From Galaxea fascicularis (taxonomy: Eukaryota; Cnidaria; Anthozoa; Scleractinia; Euphylliidae), in the NCBI GenBank assembly GCA_948470475.1, contig OX419335.1, positions 26,844,661-26,908,660 on the forward strand: a stretch of 64,000 bases of DNA, in the 5' to 3' direction. Both the position numbers and the translations under genes were made by a program. The notes beneath the pieces are model-generated. The model did no database searches, was not told where the DNA came from, and saw only the letters and a program-made list of their open reading frames with translations. Shown piece by piece: positions 25,101 through 40,100 of the stretch. The first letter of the stretch is position 1. The number at the start of each line of letters is the position of its first letter.

Positions 25101-28100
25101 CGTTATCGTCTATTTCCGCTTTTGATTTCCCCGTACACTCGTCCAGCTGTTTATCACAAGAGGTTCGGTTTCATTGGCTTCCTGAAAATAGCCGCAACCA
25201 ATGGACGTCGCGAATCCAAAATGGCTGCATGCGGGAAATTTCAAAGTGAAAAAGGTGATAATGGTACACACAAGCTAGTTATTTCCAACGATTTAGGTCG
25301 ATTTGTTGTAAGAGTGGAGGTTCTCTTTCAATTAAGTTTACTAAAGTGTCATCTGAGAATTGTCTCAAAAGTGGATTCTCTCCATTTGCCTTCCAAGATT
25401 GCCGATGCGAAAGTTGAAACGTTTCCATATGTAAGATCAACTGAAAAGCAAATTACGCAACCCCCCAAAAACCTTTTATTGGTAACACGAGGTGACTTCA
25501 TCCATAGTCGGACTCAAAATTTAGAATTTCTTGGGTAGGATGAAGAAATTATTGTAGATAAAGTTGGATGAACAATACTTTAAAAGAGGCTTTGTAAGTT
25601 GAACACGTTGGTTTTACAAAAATGCATTCATTCAAGGAGGTTTAGAACTCGACATTTACGTTACTCCATAGAATGTTGCTGTCAGAAAAGGATACGCAGA
25701 GCCCTTCTACAGCCTGCTTCCAATCATTCTCTGTGGAACACCATTGCAAGCCTATTTTCAGTTGAGGAACAATGAAACAGGCAAGAAAAGGGAGACTATT
25801 TTGTGTTGCTGAATTGATTGTGACTGATATTACTGTTTGGTGTATTTGATTAACCCTAGCTCCGACCTGTACGAGCAAAAGATCTCTGCAAATTTCCTCT
25901 GTTTGCTGTTGTGTCCACATTACTTTCAAAGGTTTCTCCATTTTATAGTAGCGTAGATTAGAGCAGTTAAACGTACTTTTATGTTTTGCCTCACCTTTAA
26001 ATGTTCTTGAAGCTCAGACACTTCACGAAACATTGTGCATGTTGCTGTGTCGAGCCCTCAGACAGTAACTGGTCCATGTGATACTCCACACTGTGTTGTA
26101 AGAGTTGTGCATAACATAGGTCGCAATCATGTCAAGAGAGCCGATTGTTATAAGGAGAAAGCTGATTGTGCGCAGTACTCTGCAGAATATTTTACATGTA
26201 TCCAGCAATTGAAAGGTGGTGCACATTCAGTGCTCCCCGAGCCCAAAGGTTCGTGCAGTGGCAAGCCATTTTCAGTGAGACTATATGGCAGTTGAAGTAG
26301 ATTCTTAGTGCTCAGTAAGGGCTTTTCGTGTCGCAAATTGGACGTTTAGAAGTGGAGTTAGTGATAATAAAGAAATCTTTCTTTTTACAAGCCTCCAAGT
26401 AAAACTAACCATTTTTAAGGAGTCAATTGCTCGAGCTCAGGCAGACTCACATGATAGTTATTTGCCTGCAGCTTCCACAGTTCATTTCGTTTTTGCATCC
26501 TTATTTCATAATAATAAAGCACTTATGTAGTGCTTGATTCAATAATTGTCCTAAGCGCTTTACATGATAATAAAGAATTTAAAAACGAAAAATTATCAAT
26601 GCAGAGAACAATTAGGACCTAAGCTACAAAGAGATTAGCAAGAAATGACAAAATGTAAAAATCCCGTATACCTTTCTAATGACTATGTAAAAGCCTTGTG
26701 AAAAAGACACGTTTCAAGTTGTCTTTTAAAAGTTGATAAGGAATCAGTTGTTATAGCTGATGAAGCTTACTCCGGTGTCTAGGGGTTACCACAGAGAAGG
26801 CTCTCTCGCCGTATGTATTAAATTTAGCTGCGGAACGATCGTTAATTTTGCGCTGGAAGACATTAATGACTTAGCTGAAGTAAAATAGGTTAACAGATTA
26901 GTAATGTAACTTGGAGCAAACTTATTTAGAGTTTTGTAGCCTAGCAGAAGTAACTTAAGTTTTCAGTCTCAGTGAGGTGTAAATGACAACAACTTTACTT
27001 TGCATGAAAAAGTAAAGGAGGATTATGGCAGTTGCAGTCAAAAGACACCATCGTCAAACTGTCAATGGTTTCCGGAACATTCCCTTGAAACAATATTTTC
27101 ATAATTTCTTTTCATGTAGGCGAACAGAGTATAAATCCTCTTTTTGACAATCATGAATTTCGAAGTCCGTCTGTTCAGCGTGCATTCCAGTACCTGAAGT
27201 TGTGGGAGTCCGCCAAAGAGAATCTCGATCATTTCGGGTTCATACCAGGTCGAGTGATGGGTGACCATGCCGACTGTATAGAGACAGTCATCAGGTAGAA
27301 TTTTATCTTATGCATCCCTGTGTTGCAATGTTGAAAGTAACTTGGTGAAGCACGGTTGTGACTCCTAGTTTTAGACCATTTACAATCTTGAATGGGGAGC
27401 CGATTAAGAACACTCTCACGAGTTGTCTACCCTAACCTACTCTACCAGATCCGACCCTACCCTACCCTACCCTACCTGACCCTACCCTACTCTACCCTAC
27501 TCTATTCTACTCTACTCTACTCTACTCTACTCTACTGTACTCTCCCCTCCCCTCCCCTCCCCTACTCTACCTTACCCTACCCTATCTTACCCCACTCAGC
27601 TACCCTACTCTACCCTACCTGGCCTTATCCTACTCCACCCTTTTGTTTACAGCTTGGTGACATATCCCATGTAACATTTCGTGTCAGCTTGAGACGCGAA
27701 TGGATGGTGACCGTTTTGCTAGGGGACATTTCAAAAGCAAAAACGTCTTGGCTCTGACTTGTTGTGTAGCCAGAGATTGCTGTTTAATAATTGTTAATAT
27801 GTTGTTTTTTTTGGTTGCTGTAGAAATTGTGGAATCCAGGATCCTTCATGGGCCGAATTGCGTCACTTTATCAATTTCCTCAACACTCAGCTGCAGTCTT
27901 GTGAAGAGAGCATCTTTTGTAACATGGAACTTGTGGGAGACACTTTGGAGGGTTTCAGGCGTTTCGTGGTTCACTTTATGATCCTCATGTCACGGGTAAG
28001 GAAGGATTCTTTAGAACAGGCTTTTGATGGGAGAAGAGAAGGCAGCTTTTTACCACACACCTTTTGATGTGGATTGTCACTCGTTAATGGAACTTCTTAT

Positions 28101-31100
28101 TTTCAGAAATTACGGGCCAACAATAAAAAGTAGTTACAATAAGTCCGGCTGCATATATCATTTCCATTCTTATTTAACAATACATAAGTTGCACTCCAAA
28201 AACAATTCACACTGCATCAACACTTACCACGCTTAAACTATTTACGGTACATGATAAACATTAAAACAATAGGAGGGCATAGAGAGGCATGAGGTTTGCG
28301 GTAAAAGTTTGGTTCTAAGAAATCAAGGGGCAGGAAAAGAAAAAGGAATGAGTGTTAACTAATCGTTTATATATTAAACTAGAGGTTACCATTTCTTTGC
28401 TTTGCGTGATTTCAAAGAGAGTAGATAGGATTTAAAAATGGGATAATTTGTCGATTTGGTTTTGGAAAGCCATATGTGATATCGTGCTAGAAGGAAACAG
28501 TAGTTAATTTGAATTGAAAAATTAGATCTGATTGGTTCTAGACCCAAAGCCGTGGTATTTGTCAGAGAGAAATCGTTAGAAAGTAAATTAGCTTCTTGCA
28601 GCCATTTAATCACTTCCTTCCAAAAAAAGTTGTTTTTGTGCAAGACCAAAAAAGATGAATTAAAGATTCGGGAAAGATATCGCAAAAAGAGGAATTTTCA
28701 TATTCTTATATGCCAATCCTGGAAAGGAAGGTATTAGTTGGAATTCGTCTGTGTAAGAATTTAAATTGAAATTCGATAAGTTTGTTGCTCATTGTACACT
28801 TCTTAGCCAGCATGTACGCTGCTGACCGGTTAATATTTTCATTATCTGGAAAGCAGCAATCTCTGACCCATTTCTTTTGGCTGGACTCTAGGGTTAAGAT
28901 CTTATTAAAAATAAAAGTTGTAAATAAAAGTTGTTATCTTTGAAGCCTGTGAGATTTTATACGTTAGGGTTTCATGAACCTGGCTGTCTTCTCTTGTGTC
29001 CTGAAGATTTGAGCTGGCTTTGAGGGCTTTTAGAGCCGACAAAATGCCATTGTAGCCGAGTGGACATGGAGTGAGATCATAATTTAGGCTAAGCTCCTTT
29101 AGGGAAAGGAAGGTGCTCGTTCCTGGTCTCACCAGATATTTTACTTTTGATAACCCTTTTGAAAGCCATTCTTTGAACAGAGTAGGTTTGTTTGCAATCC
29201 TTATTAGAGAGTTAAGCCACAGTGATTGTTGAAAAAACTTATCTAACAATGTTATCTGAGATTTAAAATTAAGTTCTGCCCAGATTTCCATCTGCCATCT
29301 GCCATCTGACGTATCAATCAATTTTGAGATGTCGATAGCATTAAGATTGTAAGAGAAGAAGCTTTGGCAACCGACTTTCCTGAGAACAGTGTTTTCTTTA
29401 TCAAAGTATCTCTTAATCCACGTGGTCTTGAGGGATTTATTGAAGGAGATAAGATCTATCATTCCTATGCCGCCATTGCGCGGATCGTTGATCATACTTT
29501 TTCGCTTTATCTAGTCTTTTTTTCCATTCCAGAGTAAACTGTACAAACATTCATTTATTTTATGCAACACCTTATTATTTGATTTTAGAGGGGAAAACAG
29601 ATATACAAGCTGAGAAACGACTAAGGATTTAAGTACAGTGATTTTTAGCTCATGGATGACGTAGTCATGCCATGAGGTTTTGTTGTGGGTCTGAATTTCC
29701 CTCACTCACTCAGGGGATCACTCATTCGCTCACTCACTCGATTCTGATTAATTTATTCATTAAACTTTCCCCGGTCCCTCCCCTGGTAAGTATTACTTTT
29801 GTCTCCATAGTCTTCTTGGTCCAACGTTTGCAAATTTCAGGGTGTAGTACAAAGGCGGAGAATTTTGCTCTGCAGATATTGTTTACGTGTTTAATGTTCA
29901 TGGCGTCGATTTTTGGTTTCGATTTTCCAACTCAACAAAGGTCTATTTTGTTTAAGGATCAGTGATCAGATAAAGTTAATAAGATGAAGAACACGAGTTG
30001 CGAGAATTGAACTTTGAAATCTTCAGAGCAGCGAAAATGAACTTCGAGATATCGCAAAAGCAACTATAAAGCTTATCACTGTGCGGTATCTGGGGCAGAA
30101 GTAATCGAGAATTTTTTGCCACAATATGATGGAAGAAGGAAGAATGAAGAATGAAGAAAATCGGCAAAAAAGGGAAACAGGATAAAGACTTTCTAGCCAA
30201 AAAATCGAATTCTGGCAAGCAAACGCATTTGATTTATGAGCAACATATCGATTTAAGCGGGTACGTAATGAAGTATTTTTGAAGACGCTCTTTTCATGGC
30301 GAACGCTCGATTGCAAATATGATCTTGTTTAGAAAGGCTATATCCCTTGGCTTAAACGATCAGTATAACACTTTGTCAACATTTGACAAAAACACAAGGA
30401 CCACAAGCATGCAAATATTTTTCTCTGTGTGGATATAATTTGGTCTGACAAGCAGCTATAACAGCTAATCTGTTCGAACAACAAAATATTTGGAAAGTCA
30501 AGTTAATTGTAGCACAAAGCATAAATAGATGGATTGAATATCTCACCTTACAAAGCAAAAGTTTTGTGCCGGACCCCGAATCGCTCAAAAACATTGACTG
30601 TAAAGCGTGACTAATTTCCCTCAGGACTTTCACAAAATATTGTGATGGTATCTCGCGTTCAGAATAGTCGGAAATTTCATTACGACCAAAAACGTTTATA
30701 AAACTAACTTGAAATGAGCCGTCGACCAGTAAGAAACTTTAACTTGCCTGTTACACTTCTTAACAAAGCGATCACATTTGAATATTATTTTTATAGTCCG
30801 TGTACAAATTTGCATATTTGTGTTCCATCGTCGGTTCAAATTACGTCTGTCAATTTCGTTTAATGTAATGCTTCTGGCGCCTGTCAATCAACTACGTAAT
30901 TTTACGGAAAACATTAGCGCGTAAACGGTTCTTTTACCAAGAGGTGTGTCTGAAAAGGATGTGCTCCCACAAAACACAAACGAATGTACGGGTTTCTTGC
31001 ACATATCTTTTTAGAAAATAAAGTTGTTGTAAATTCAAAATCCAAAATCCGAAAAGTTGCGTTCAGTATAAACGCCCATTCAAGAGAATCAAAAGCCTTT

Positions 31101-34100
31101 TCAAAATCAGTAAAGAGAAGAAGGCCTGGAATGTTTTTTTCTTTAGCATACTGGGTTATATAGTCGATTAGTCTCACATTTTCACCAATAAATCGACCCT
31201 TCAGAAAACCTGTTTGATCATGACTTATGAGGGTTGGAAGGACGTTTTTCACGCGGTTTGCAATAGCCTTCGCTGCAATTTTACAATCAGTATTTAGGAG
31301 AGCAATAGATCGCCAGTTTTTAATATGATAAGGTTCCGCGACTTTCTTTGGGATAACTGGTTTAATAATTCTTCTTCTCTGTGTTACAGAGAGGAACTTT
31401 ATCGACTTGACCATGCTAAGAATAAAGTTGTAAAAAAAATTGAGTTTAAAAAATTCGTTTGAGTATGAATGTATGAAAATCATATGTTTAAACTGTAGAT
31501 TGATGAATGAAGATAACAGGGATCATCGTGATTATGAATACCACTTGAGCAGTTGTGAAAATATAGCCTGAAAAATCAGGCTTTACTGGAGTTAAACTCA
31601 TGACCTGTGCGTTACCGGTGAAGTGCTCTACCAATTGAGCTAACAAGGCAACCAGGACACAATTAAGGTTTCCTGACAGGTGTCTGATTTTCCTTTTCGG
31701 CAGGATTTTTCTACACCATCTCTTAGTTCTGAGGACAAGCCAACCGAAGCTGCTGTCTTAGACGATGATGGTGATGATGATGACGATGACGATGAACAGA
31801 ATGCAACCCCTGAAGTTGCGCAATTATGTCTCAGAAGGCATTGGGAAACAAGGTATCAATAGATCACCAGATCGGTGATTTAGGGCAAAAATCGAAAGCA
31901 ACTCGGATGAACTGTGATGGGCTTGTGTCCTCAGTTTGCAGCTTTTACCGTTGGTAACTGGAAATTGCTTTTGAATTAACTACGAATTTTCAGCGAAGGG
32001 AACATTACTCTCCTAGTGGGTATCAGTAGATCATCATTAATAATCCATGTATTTAAATTAGCTACTGACAGTTTGACGTTGGGATAAATGATGAAAAGAA
32101 GATTTCAAGAAGGGCAATTAATCATAATTAAGTGGAGTACGATCGTCCGGGTGAGTGTAGTCCTGAGAAGGACTGTTTGTGGTGACATTGATTGTCGGAG
32201 GCGCAAATAGCCGAAACTAGTGTTGCATTTGCACGATTACCAATAGATAGCGACTTGAAATGGTGTACGAGGGTTTAATTTTCATCAGTGATTTTATTTC
32301 GTTAGACATACTGAGTCTCGGGTGAAAACCATTGCAGTTAATAAATATGATCACATTTTTGTGAAATCAGGCGCAGCCAATTCAAATGGCGGAGAACGTT
32401 TGGGAAAGCAGAGATGGAAATAAGGGAAAACAGATTGATAGGTGATAAGCAGCTATCTTTGTCCAGTTATCGTTTTTGTTTTATTCTTGTGAAATTTTAC
32501 CATATTACTTCATTTTTGGCTGGCAAATTTGATCGGTAATTACCGATCACTGGCCGTTATTTCCATCCCTGGGAAAGTATTATAGGAAACGCAAAAGCAT
32601 ACACCGAATTCATAATGGCGGACGGCTCGGGAAAGCCTCAGTACCAGCAGTATCGAACATGGCGACCTTTCAGGTGGGGAAAATTATAGGACAAGTTTTA
32701 CTCACGGAAAATGATATTCCCGGCGCCAGTCTTGAGGGGAAGAAAACCGGCAGAGCTAAAGAAAGCTGATCTCTTGTTTTGGCTTCGATGCAGAGGGGAC
32801 TCGTGCAAAGGGCTAACCGTAAAATCACAACTCGTGAAACGGTTTGTGCAACGAAATATATATAGTAGTCACTGAAGCACTAAGCTTGTCATTGTGTGAT
32901 GATAGTTCTATTGTTCCCTAATGGATAAAACGTGTTCAAGTTGCAATACTTAATATAAAAGTAGGGATCCATTCGATAACATTGTGATATTTAGGGGCGA
33001 AAATAAATCAAGACATAATTTGTGTGAATTTGCAGTAATTGCTGTTTCATGTAACTGCTGAAAAGTTCACTGTTAAGGAGAAGGCTTTACTAGGCATCTG
33101 GCACTTAACCTCAATACAATCTATAATAACCCTGGTATGAGGGTGATTGTTTTTGAAGTCTTGAGGAATGTTCTTATCCACTACATTTCGTGATGGCCAT
33201 ATGTTCAACTGCCCAAATCGTAAAAACATAAAAGTGACCCAGGAAATTATAATTCAGCTAACGGTAGATTGGGAGATGTTAAATGCCCCAGATAGCGTTC
33301 TGCAAAGCACTGCCTTAATCTACACATAACCAACAATACCTCCTCTTTAGCATTTAGAGTTCTAGTTCCTCCGGGACCTACACCAAGTTCAGGGTCTCTT
33401 TTATAATATTCAGGGTCAACTTCCATGGGAACAGAACGCCAGTAGCGAATGTTTTGACCATTTTCTTCCCGATTTACAAAGTTGCGTGTAAATGCTGCCA
33501 GACTCGAGGGAGGAACTCTGACTTTAGGCGCCGGTCTCTTTCTCGGTGAGCTGCTTTTCCACGCAAAAACTGATGGAACTGCCCCATCGACGTAATTCAA
33601 TCGTCCTATACACCAACTTTTTTTTCAGGTGTTCTTTCTTAAAATGTAGAGAATAAACTGTTGTAGAATCTGTGATCGAAAAATGTTTTCCTGGGTGTCT
33701 TCGAATAGCGTGCAACCATTGCTCCCATTCAGACCTGTCGATCCTTTTTGGTTACAAAGTGATACACAGCAATAACGATTTTGTGGAGATTTTATTTCAC
33801 TCGTAGAGAATTTCGACGTTGTACAACCGTTTGATTAATGACAAAACTCGCTACACTGTAAACTTGTTTACCACCCCGCCTCGTTTTCATGTAGTCGTAC
33901 TGAGGCTTTCCCGAGCCGTCCGCCATTATGAATTCGGTGTATGCCGAGTGTGTGGAGGATTACTGACCTGTATCGAGAAAACTGTAATCTGTTTATGTGC
34001 AACCATGGCCAAAATTCTTGAGACACTAGACAAAACTTTATAGTAAAGAATAGATCTATTTGCTGCCCCTACCCCCTCCCCTCTCTCATGCAGCGCTAAT

Positions 34101-37069
34101 CCGCTCAAGCATATTTTGTGCGCGCGACTTAGCATCCTGTTCGAAGAAAGTTTGACCAGGTTTGTAGGTTAATATATTCTGTACTGGTACAAAAACAAAT
34201 TGTACCAAAGTGCAAATTAAACTACAACATATACAAATACCGGCCTTTTACTGTCAGAGAGACAAGTTGACTATATCTGGTCCTGCCCCGCCCATTTAAT
34301 TGTCTAATTTCTTGTTTTTCCTGCGTGTAGGACTATGTGTGTATTTGTTAAAGATTTGTACTGTAATATTTCATTTCCACGAAGACACAAGCCTGATTTA
34401 TTTTGACTAAAATTGGAGTTGGTTAGTAAGTCAATTTCCTTTTGTGCTTTGCAGTTTTGACAGTCAGTTCTTTCTTCTTTTCGACAGCTCGCATCCTTAC
34501 ATATTCTTCAACCAGGATCGTACAAGTATGACGTTTGTTGGTTTTCACATCGACCGAAAAGGTAATCTAATTGATCCAGACCGTCACGTTATTATTCAGC
34601 CCAATTTGATGTCAAGACACTTGCGCACTGGCCTCACTGTCCAGTTCCAGTTTGGGAACCAAAGAGTTGACTTCGAAACTAATTATGAAACTTGGAACAA
34701 GTGAGTATTGTATTTTTGTGATACTATCTTTTTATGATGATGGTGATGACGATGATGATGATGATAAGGAGGAGGATTATTGTGTTGTTGTTGTTGTTGT
34801 TATTGTATGGAAATTGAATTTTGGGACAATAAAATCCTTTATCAGAAGCGAATGAGCGCATGTAGCGCGAAGGTTCAACGAGTTCAGCAACGGGAGGTTG
34901 AATACAATTGAAAACTTCTAACGCTTGAAAGAAGTTCCAATTATTGTGATGTAACTAGGAACTGGTATTTTGGAAAAGTAGTTGCTTACTGAGGTGGTCA
35001 CTTAGGACTGTGAGTTAGCACCACCTCTCGCAGTTTTGTACATTTCTTGAATATCTTTTTGTCCGTCGAACTTAACCTCGATGGTCTTTACAATAGCATC
35101 TTAAGGGAAAGCACTGTTATTATGTTTACAACAGGGGAGAGAAAATTGAAAAGCTTTGTGCAGTGATGGGAGTCGAGTGGCCTTATGACCCAGATGACTC
35201 TTACGAACTCACCACAGACAACTTGAAGAAGATTCTTGCCATCCACATGCGCTTCAGGTAAGGTGAATCATTTGAGGTCCAGAAAATTATTCTCCCTTCA
35301 ATCCTGTATGTAAAGAGCTAGTTAGGTTAACTCGCTTTTTGTTAATTCAAAATTGTAACATTGCTGTCCGGGTATATGTGAATTATTTCTTTCTCTAGAT
35401 GCGGTATTCCTGTGGTCATTATGGGTGAAACAGGCTGTGGCAAAACCTGCCTCATTCGATACATGTGTGGCTTGCAATCCGGACCCGGGGGACCAAAGAA
35501 TATGATGCTCATGAAGGTATGACCAGAATAGGCCTTGCAATGTTCGTAGGCGACGCTGACGGTTGTAGTTGAGTGAACTGATTTATAATTACTTGCACGT
35601 TGGTAATATGCAAATCAGTTTTTCCTTTTTCTGTGTGATCTTTATACGCTGAGGTAAAAAGGCATGGGAACTGTCGGAAGTGAAGAAACAAAGATGCTGT
35701 GTATAAGTTAACGTTGGTATCAAACCTCAGCAGAGTGCAGGAAACAAGCGAAGAAGCAGTTAATGCTTCGGAGTCACCGTTTTTCAGGGCGAGGTGTGAG
35801 AAGAAATCTTCAAGTTAATCACTTGCTTTTTCATTCCTTCGCCATTTCTCGCGTGCAGAAGCAAGCATGATTGAGGCAAAGCCTTGGATCTACCTTTTCA
35901 CTTTTTATACCAGTGTCTTTACTACTACGCCAAGAAGGTGGTTTTAATTAATTAATTTATTCAAAAATATTTTTTCTATTTAAAATCAGTACTTCACAAA
36001 GGGACGTCCGAGTTTACAATTCAAAACATTCACAGTCTTAAATGTAACTGTTTGGAAAGGAACGTAACTACAAAGCTTTCAGTTCGAGCCGAAGGTAAGA
36101 TGGTATGTCCCGCGAACTTCGTGATGTTTGTGTGAAATAGAGGTCTTGGGCAGACAGTTGGCGGAGTCAATTATCTTCTGGCCCATAAACACTTTCTCAT
36201 AAATGTCATAAATGGTAATATTATTTAACCATGGTCTGGAATCGTTATTGATAGGTTCACGGAGGCACAACGTACGATGACATTAAGGAGAAAGTGGAAA
36301 AGGCTGAACAAATGGCTACACATAATGAAACACTTGGTATTGACACGGTGTTGTTCTTTGATGAAGCTAACACAACTGATGCCATAGGAATGATCAAAGA
36401 GGTCATGGTAGATCGCAAAGTCGGCGGCAGAAAAATTGAAGCCAGACGGTTGCAATTCATTGCAGCATGTAACCCCTACAGGAAGTAAGTATTCACTTGA
36501 TGGGTTGTCAAGAACAACAAATCTCTGTATGTACTAAGGGGCTCAGGAAGGAAGGATATAGTCAGGATGAAATTGACTTTTTCTTTAGAGCAATTGTCCT
36601 CTTTAAGATTTTTCATGGCCATCACATATACGGGGCAAGTGAAACTGATCTGAATAATGTACAATTCTTTTTAAAGAGGTGCTTTAAGAGACGTCATACT
36701 TCTACCCTGTGTAATGTATATGAAATTGTAGAACAATATGACAAAAGGCTTTTCAAAACAATAAGTAGTGACTCAGCTCACCCATTATATTTCAATCTGC
36801 CCCGTATTAAGAAATCATCGATTAGGTTGCGAAAAAGTTGTGGACAACTTCCAAAATAAACACTGAACATTAAAAAAAAAACATTTCTATAGACTTAGAT
36901 TTCAATTAGCAATATAGAGTTCATTTTCTTATTTCATCTGAATACTTTCACTTACCAATTTAGTCATTTTTGTTGTAAGCGCTCATTATTCTAGTTAATT
37001 TTTTTGTAACTTTTGATATGTATTTTTATCAAAAGAATAAAGACGCATTATTGTTACTACTACTACTAC

Positions 37070-37120
<51 letters not shown>

Positions 37121-40100
37121 CATTGTTATTATTATCACGGATTATAGTTGTAAATGTTATTTCTAACATTTTAGTAGATCATATACGGTAAATTTGAGAT
37201 TAGTAACTGTAAGCTTCTTAATTCTATATGGAGATGCCTGTCATAAAAATTCTTTTCTTCTGTTGTCCCTTGTTTTCCCAGTTGTATGGTTTGTTTGTTG
37301 GTGTTGATTGTTTGGTGTCCATGTATCCTAATAGTAAACACCGTAATTAGTACAAAAAGAATAGCTTGTAAGTTAATTTGTTCATAGAGTGTTGATTTAG
37401 TATAGAGTGTTGTAAATGTAGGACCGTTAAAACAATAAGTGTGTAAGCCAGATGTTAGAAGAATTAATTATTGTGGAATTAATAATATATATATAAATGG
37501 AAGCAAGGCGTAAAAAACGTTAGAAAGCAGTTCTTTGGAGAAGGAAAACGAGAAGGAAACAAGGAGAGAGCAAGTAGAGAAAAAACGATAGATGGATTGA
37601 GAGATCACTGCCAAGAGTCTTTGGCAAGCGCCGACCAAGTATTCTCAGTTGATGAAACTCATTTGTCAGTGGCGGTGGTTGAGCGGAGAAGATAAGTGCT
37701 GAAAGTCAACGTGCAGTGTGGGAATTAAAAGTTTTCTCCCAAGAAGATAAAAGCGGAGAGCACGCGGAGCTTGGCTTGAACCGGCAGTAGGAGGTTTGTT
37801 TGTAGAATTGGTTTTGGTTTGTGGAGTCGGTTGTGGAGTTGGAGAGAGTCAAGGATCTCAAAAGGAACTGAACAGTGAACCGTAAATAACTGTAAATAAT
37901 TGTAAATACTCAGTACTTAGTTAAGTAAGATTAGTTCTATCTGTGTTTATTGCATGTCAATGTCTTAATTAAAATCATTAGTGTCTTTTTAGAAGTCTGT
38001 GGTGGCAAATTGTGCCTTATGTTAGTTCTATTTTGTTTTATTTTGTTCCTTTCGACTCGGGCCATTGGGACCCACGTCGCAATGCCGTTCATGCTCATTG
38101 CCAGAAGCCTACCAAGTTAAGAATTGTTTTTTCGTTTACTTTAACCTCATTATGTAGCATAAAGTACATAAGCTAAGGGTATCCTTGTGACAGATCATAT
38201 TTCGAGTGGCCTTGTAGTTAAATTAATCGGAGAAGAAAATAAATACGTTGCATATTAATTATTATTATTATTATTAACTAACGATCAGCATTCTTCGACG
38301 TGAGGGTCTTTCACCCTAATGCTGATTCCTATAGGGACCTAGAACTCCAACTAAACAGACATACTGCAATCACGAGAATGAGAAGAAGCGCCTATACTCG
38401 AGGAGGGTTTTGGATATTAAAGTAGGAACTCACACCCCTTATTTTCTTTTTTCTTTTTTTTTTTTCAAAGCTTTATTAACACATAGGGAAGTTACAGTAA
38501 TCACGGCTATACATACAACGAAGCAGTATACTAGTAAAGTGTAAAACTAAGATACAAAAGCGTGTCACAATAGATTGCGTGTCACAACTGATTGAACTTA
38601 CGATTTAACGATTAAACACAAAAAAGAGAGGATGAAAGAAATATAAATTTAACTGAAAGCGAAAAAAAAAACGTCAAAAGAGAAGGAAAAAAACACACTT
38701 ATTTTCACGTCAACGGACGTTATGGGAAAGGAGTGCTTGCAATACCATAGCAGACTGGCGCAGCTGATCTCCCGTCAAGAAAGGAGAAGGTTATGCCAAA
38801 ACAACCTCCCGGATAAGAGCAAGGACATCATTCGCTCTATTAAGATCCGCACTAATCTGTTTAAGAGGATCGAGAGTTAGAAGAAAAGCTATTCGTGATT
38901 TTAATAACATTGATGTTGGCATTGAAATTCAAGAAGGAGCCATAATGTAGTTTTTTAAGAGCTCCATCACAAAGTTTTCTTCAGACGAATTTTCTTTTAA
39001 CTATTTTAAATTTGTTCTTAGCCATGTTTTATGAAACTTTTTTTTTACTATTGTTAATAAAATTCTCATACGAGATTATTATTATTTGGAATGTTTTGAA
39101 CTGAATTATTATGAGGAAAAAATCTGGACAAATATGTGTTGTCACTCAAGCCTTTTTTGTAGCAAATGTGCTTTCGGAAACAAACAAATTCAATATAAAG
39201 TAAACAATATTCCTGCAATAAAGGTCGCAGACAGGGCACATGTTGTTTGCCTGTAGTTTACTTTGTTGTTCTATTGACAATTGAAGATGGGAGTGTGCAG
39301 CCGTATTTCGTAACTTCTTGTGTTAGAATTTAGATTTTGTCACTGCGGAGGTCTTGAAAACGCTCGCAAGATTTTGGGTGAGCATCATCCAACACTTAAG
39401 GCCGTTGGGAACGTTTGAGCAACGTGTTTGAACAACTGGCAACAACACTTAATGCGGTGTTTAACGCATCCGACATGTTGGACCCTGGATGGTGGATGCC
39501 GTTCGTCAGTGATGTTGTGATTGGTCAGAGTAATTGCTTTGGTTTTGGTTTTACGTCACTCAATTGAAAAGCGCTCTGTCTTTGTCTAACACCGCATAGT
39601 AAACAATTAAACCTGAGTAACTAGCGGAACTGCTATGGCAGTAAAGGTTTTGTTACGACGGAGTCTTATAAATGACCTGCAGGTTCTCACGGTGAATACG
39701 GAAAAGGCAGGCTTGTGTGCCGCCACTCCGAGCCTTGTTCTGTCCAAACTAAAATGGAATATATTTGTATATATCTGTCTTGAAGGCACACCGAAGAAAT
39801 GATACAGAAACTTGAATCAGCTGGCTTGGGTTACCATGTCTCAACTCAACAGACCCGTGATCGACTCGGTAAGAAATCATCTTGAATTCGCTCGCTCTTT
39901 TTTGAAATGATGTGTGGGAAAATATCCTGTTGCCAAAAATGACGATAGCTTCAGTAGCTTTATGATTGGGCTGTCGATGGTAAAGGTTATCTGTTTTAGT
40001 CAGGTAATTTTTTCGTGTCAATCCTGAGACCTTTGAGTCATATGTCCTGGGAAGCATCACAAATGTGATTGAATCGTTCTACAGGAATACACTGTACGGT

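Noticed and set aside
26460..26520. An exon starting CTTCCACAG after TTTGCCTGCAG
   Set aside because: It runs into a repeat and a stop without a donor; exon 15 at 25672-25780 with a GC donor fits the phase and the family better.
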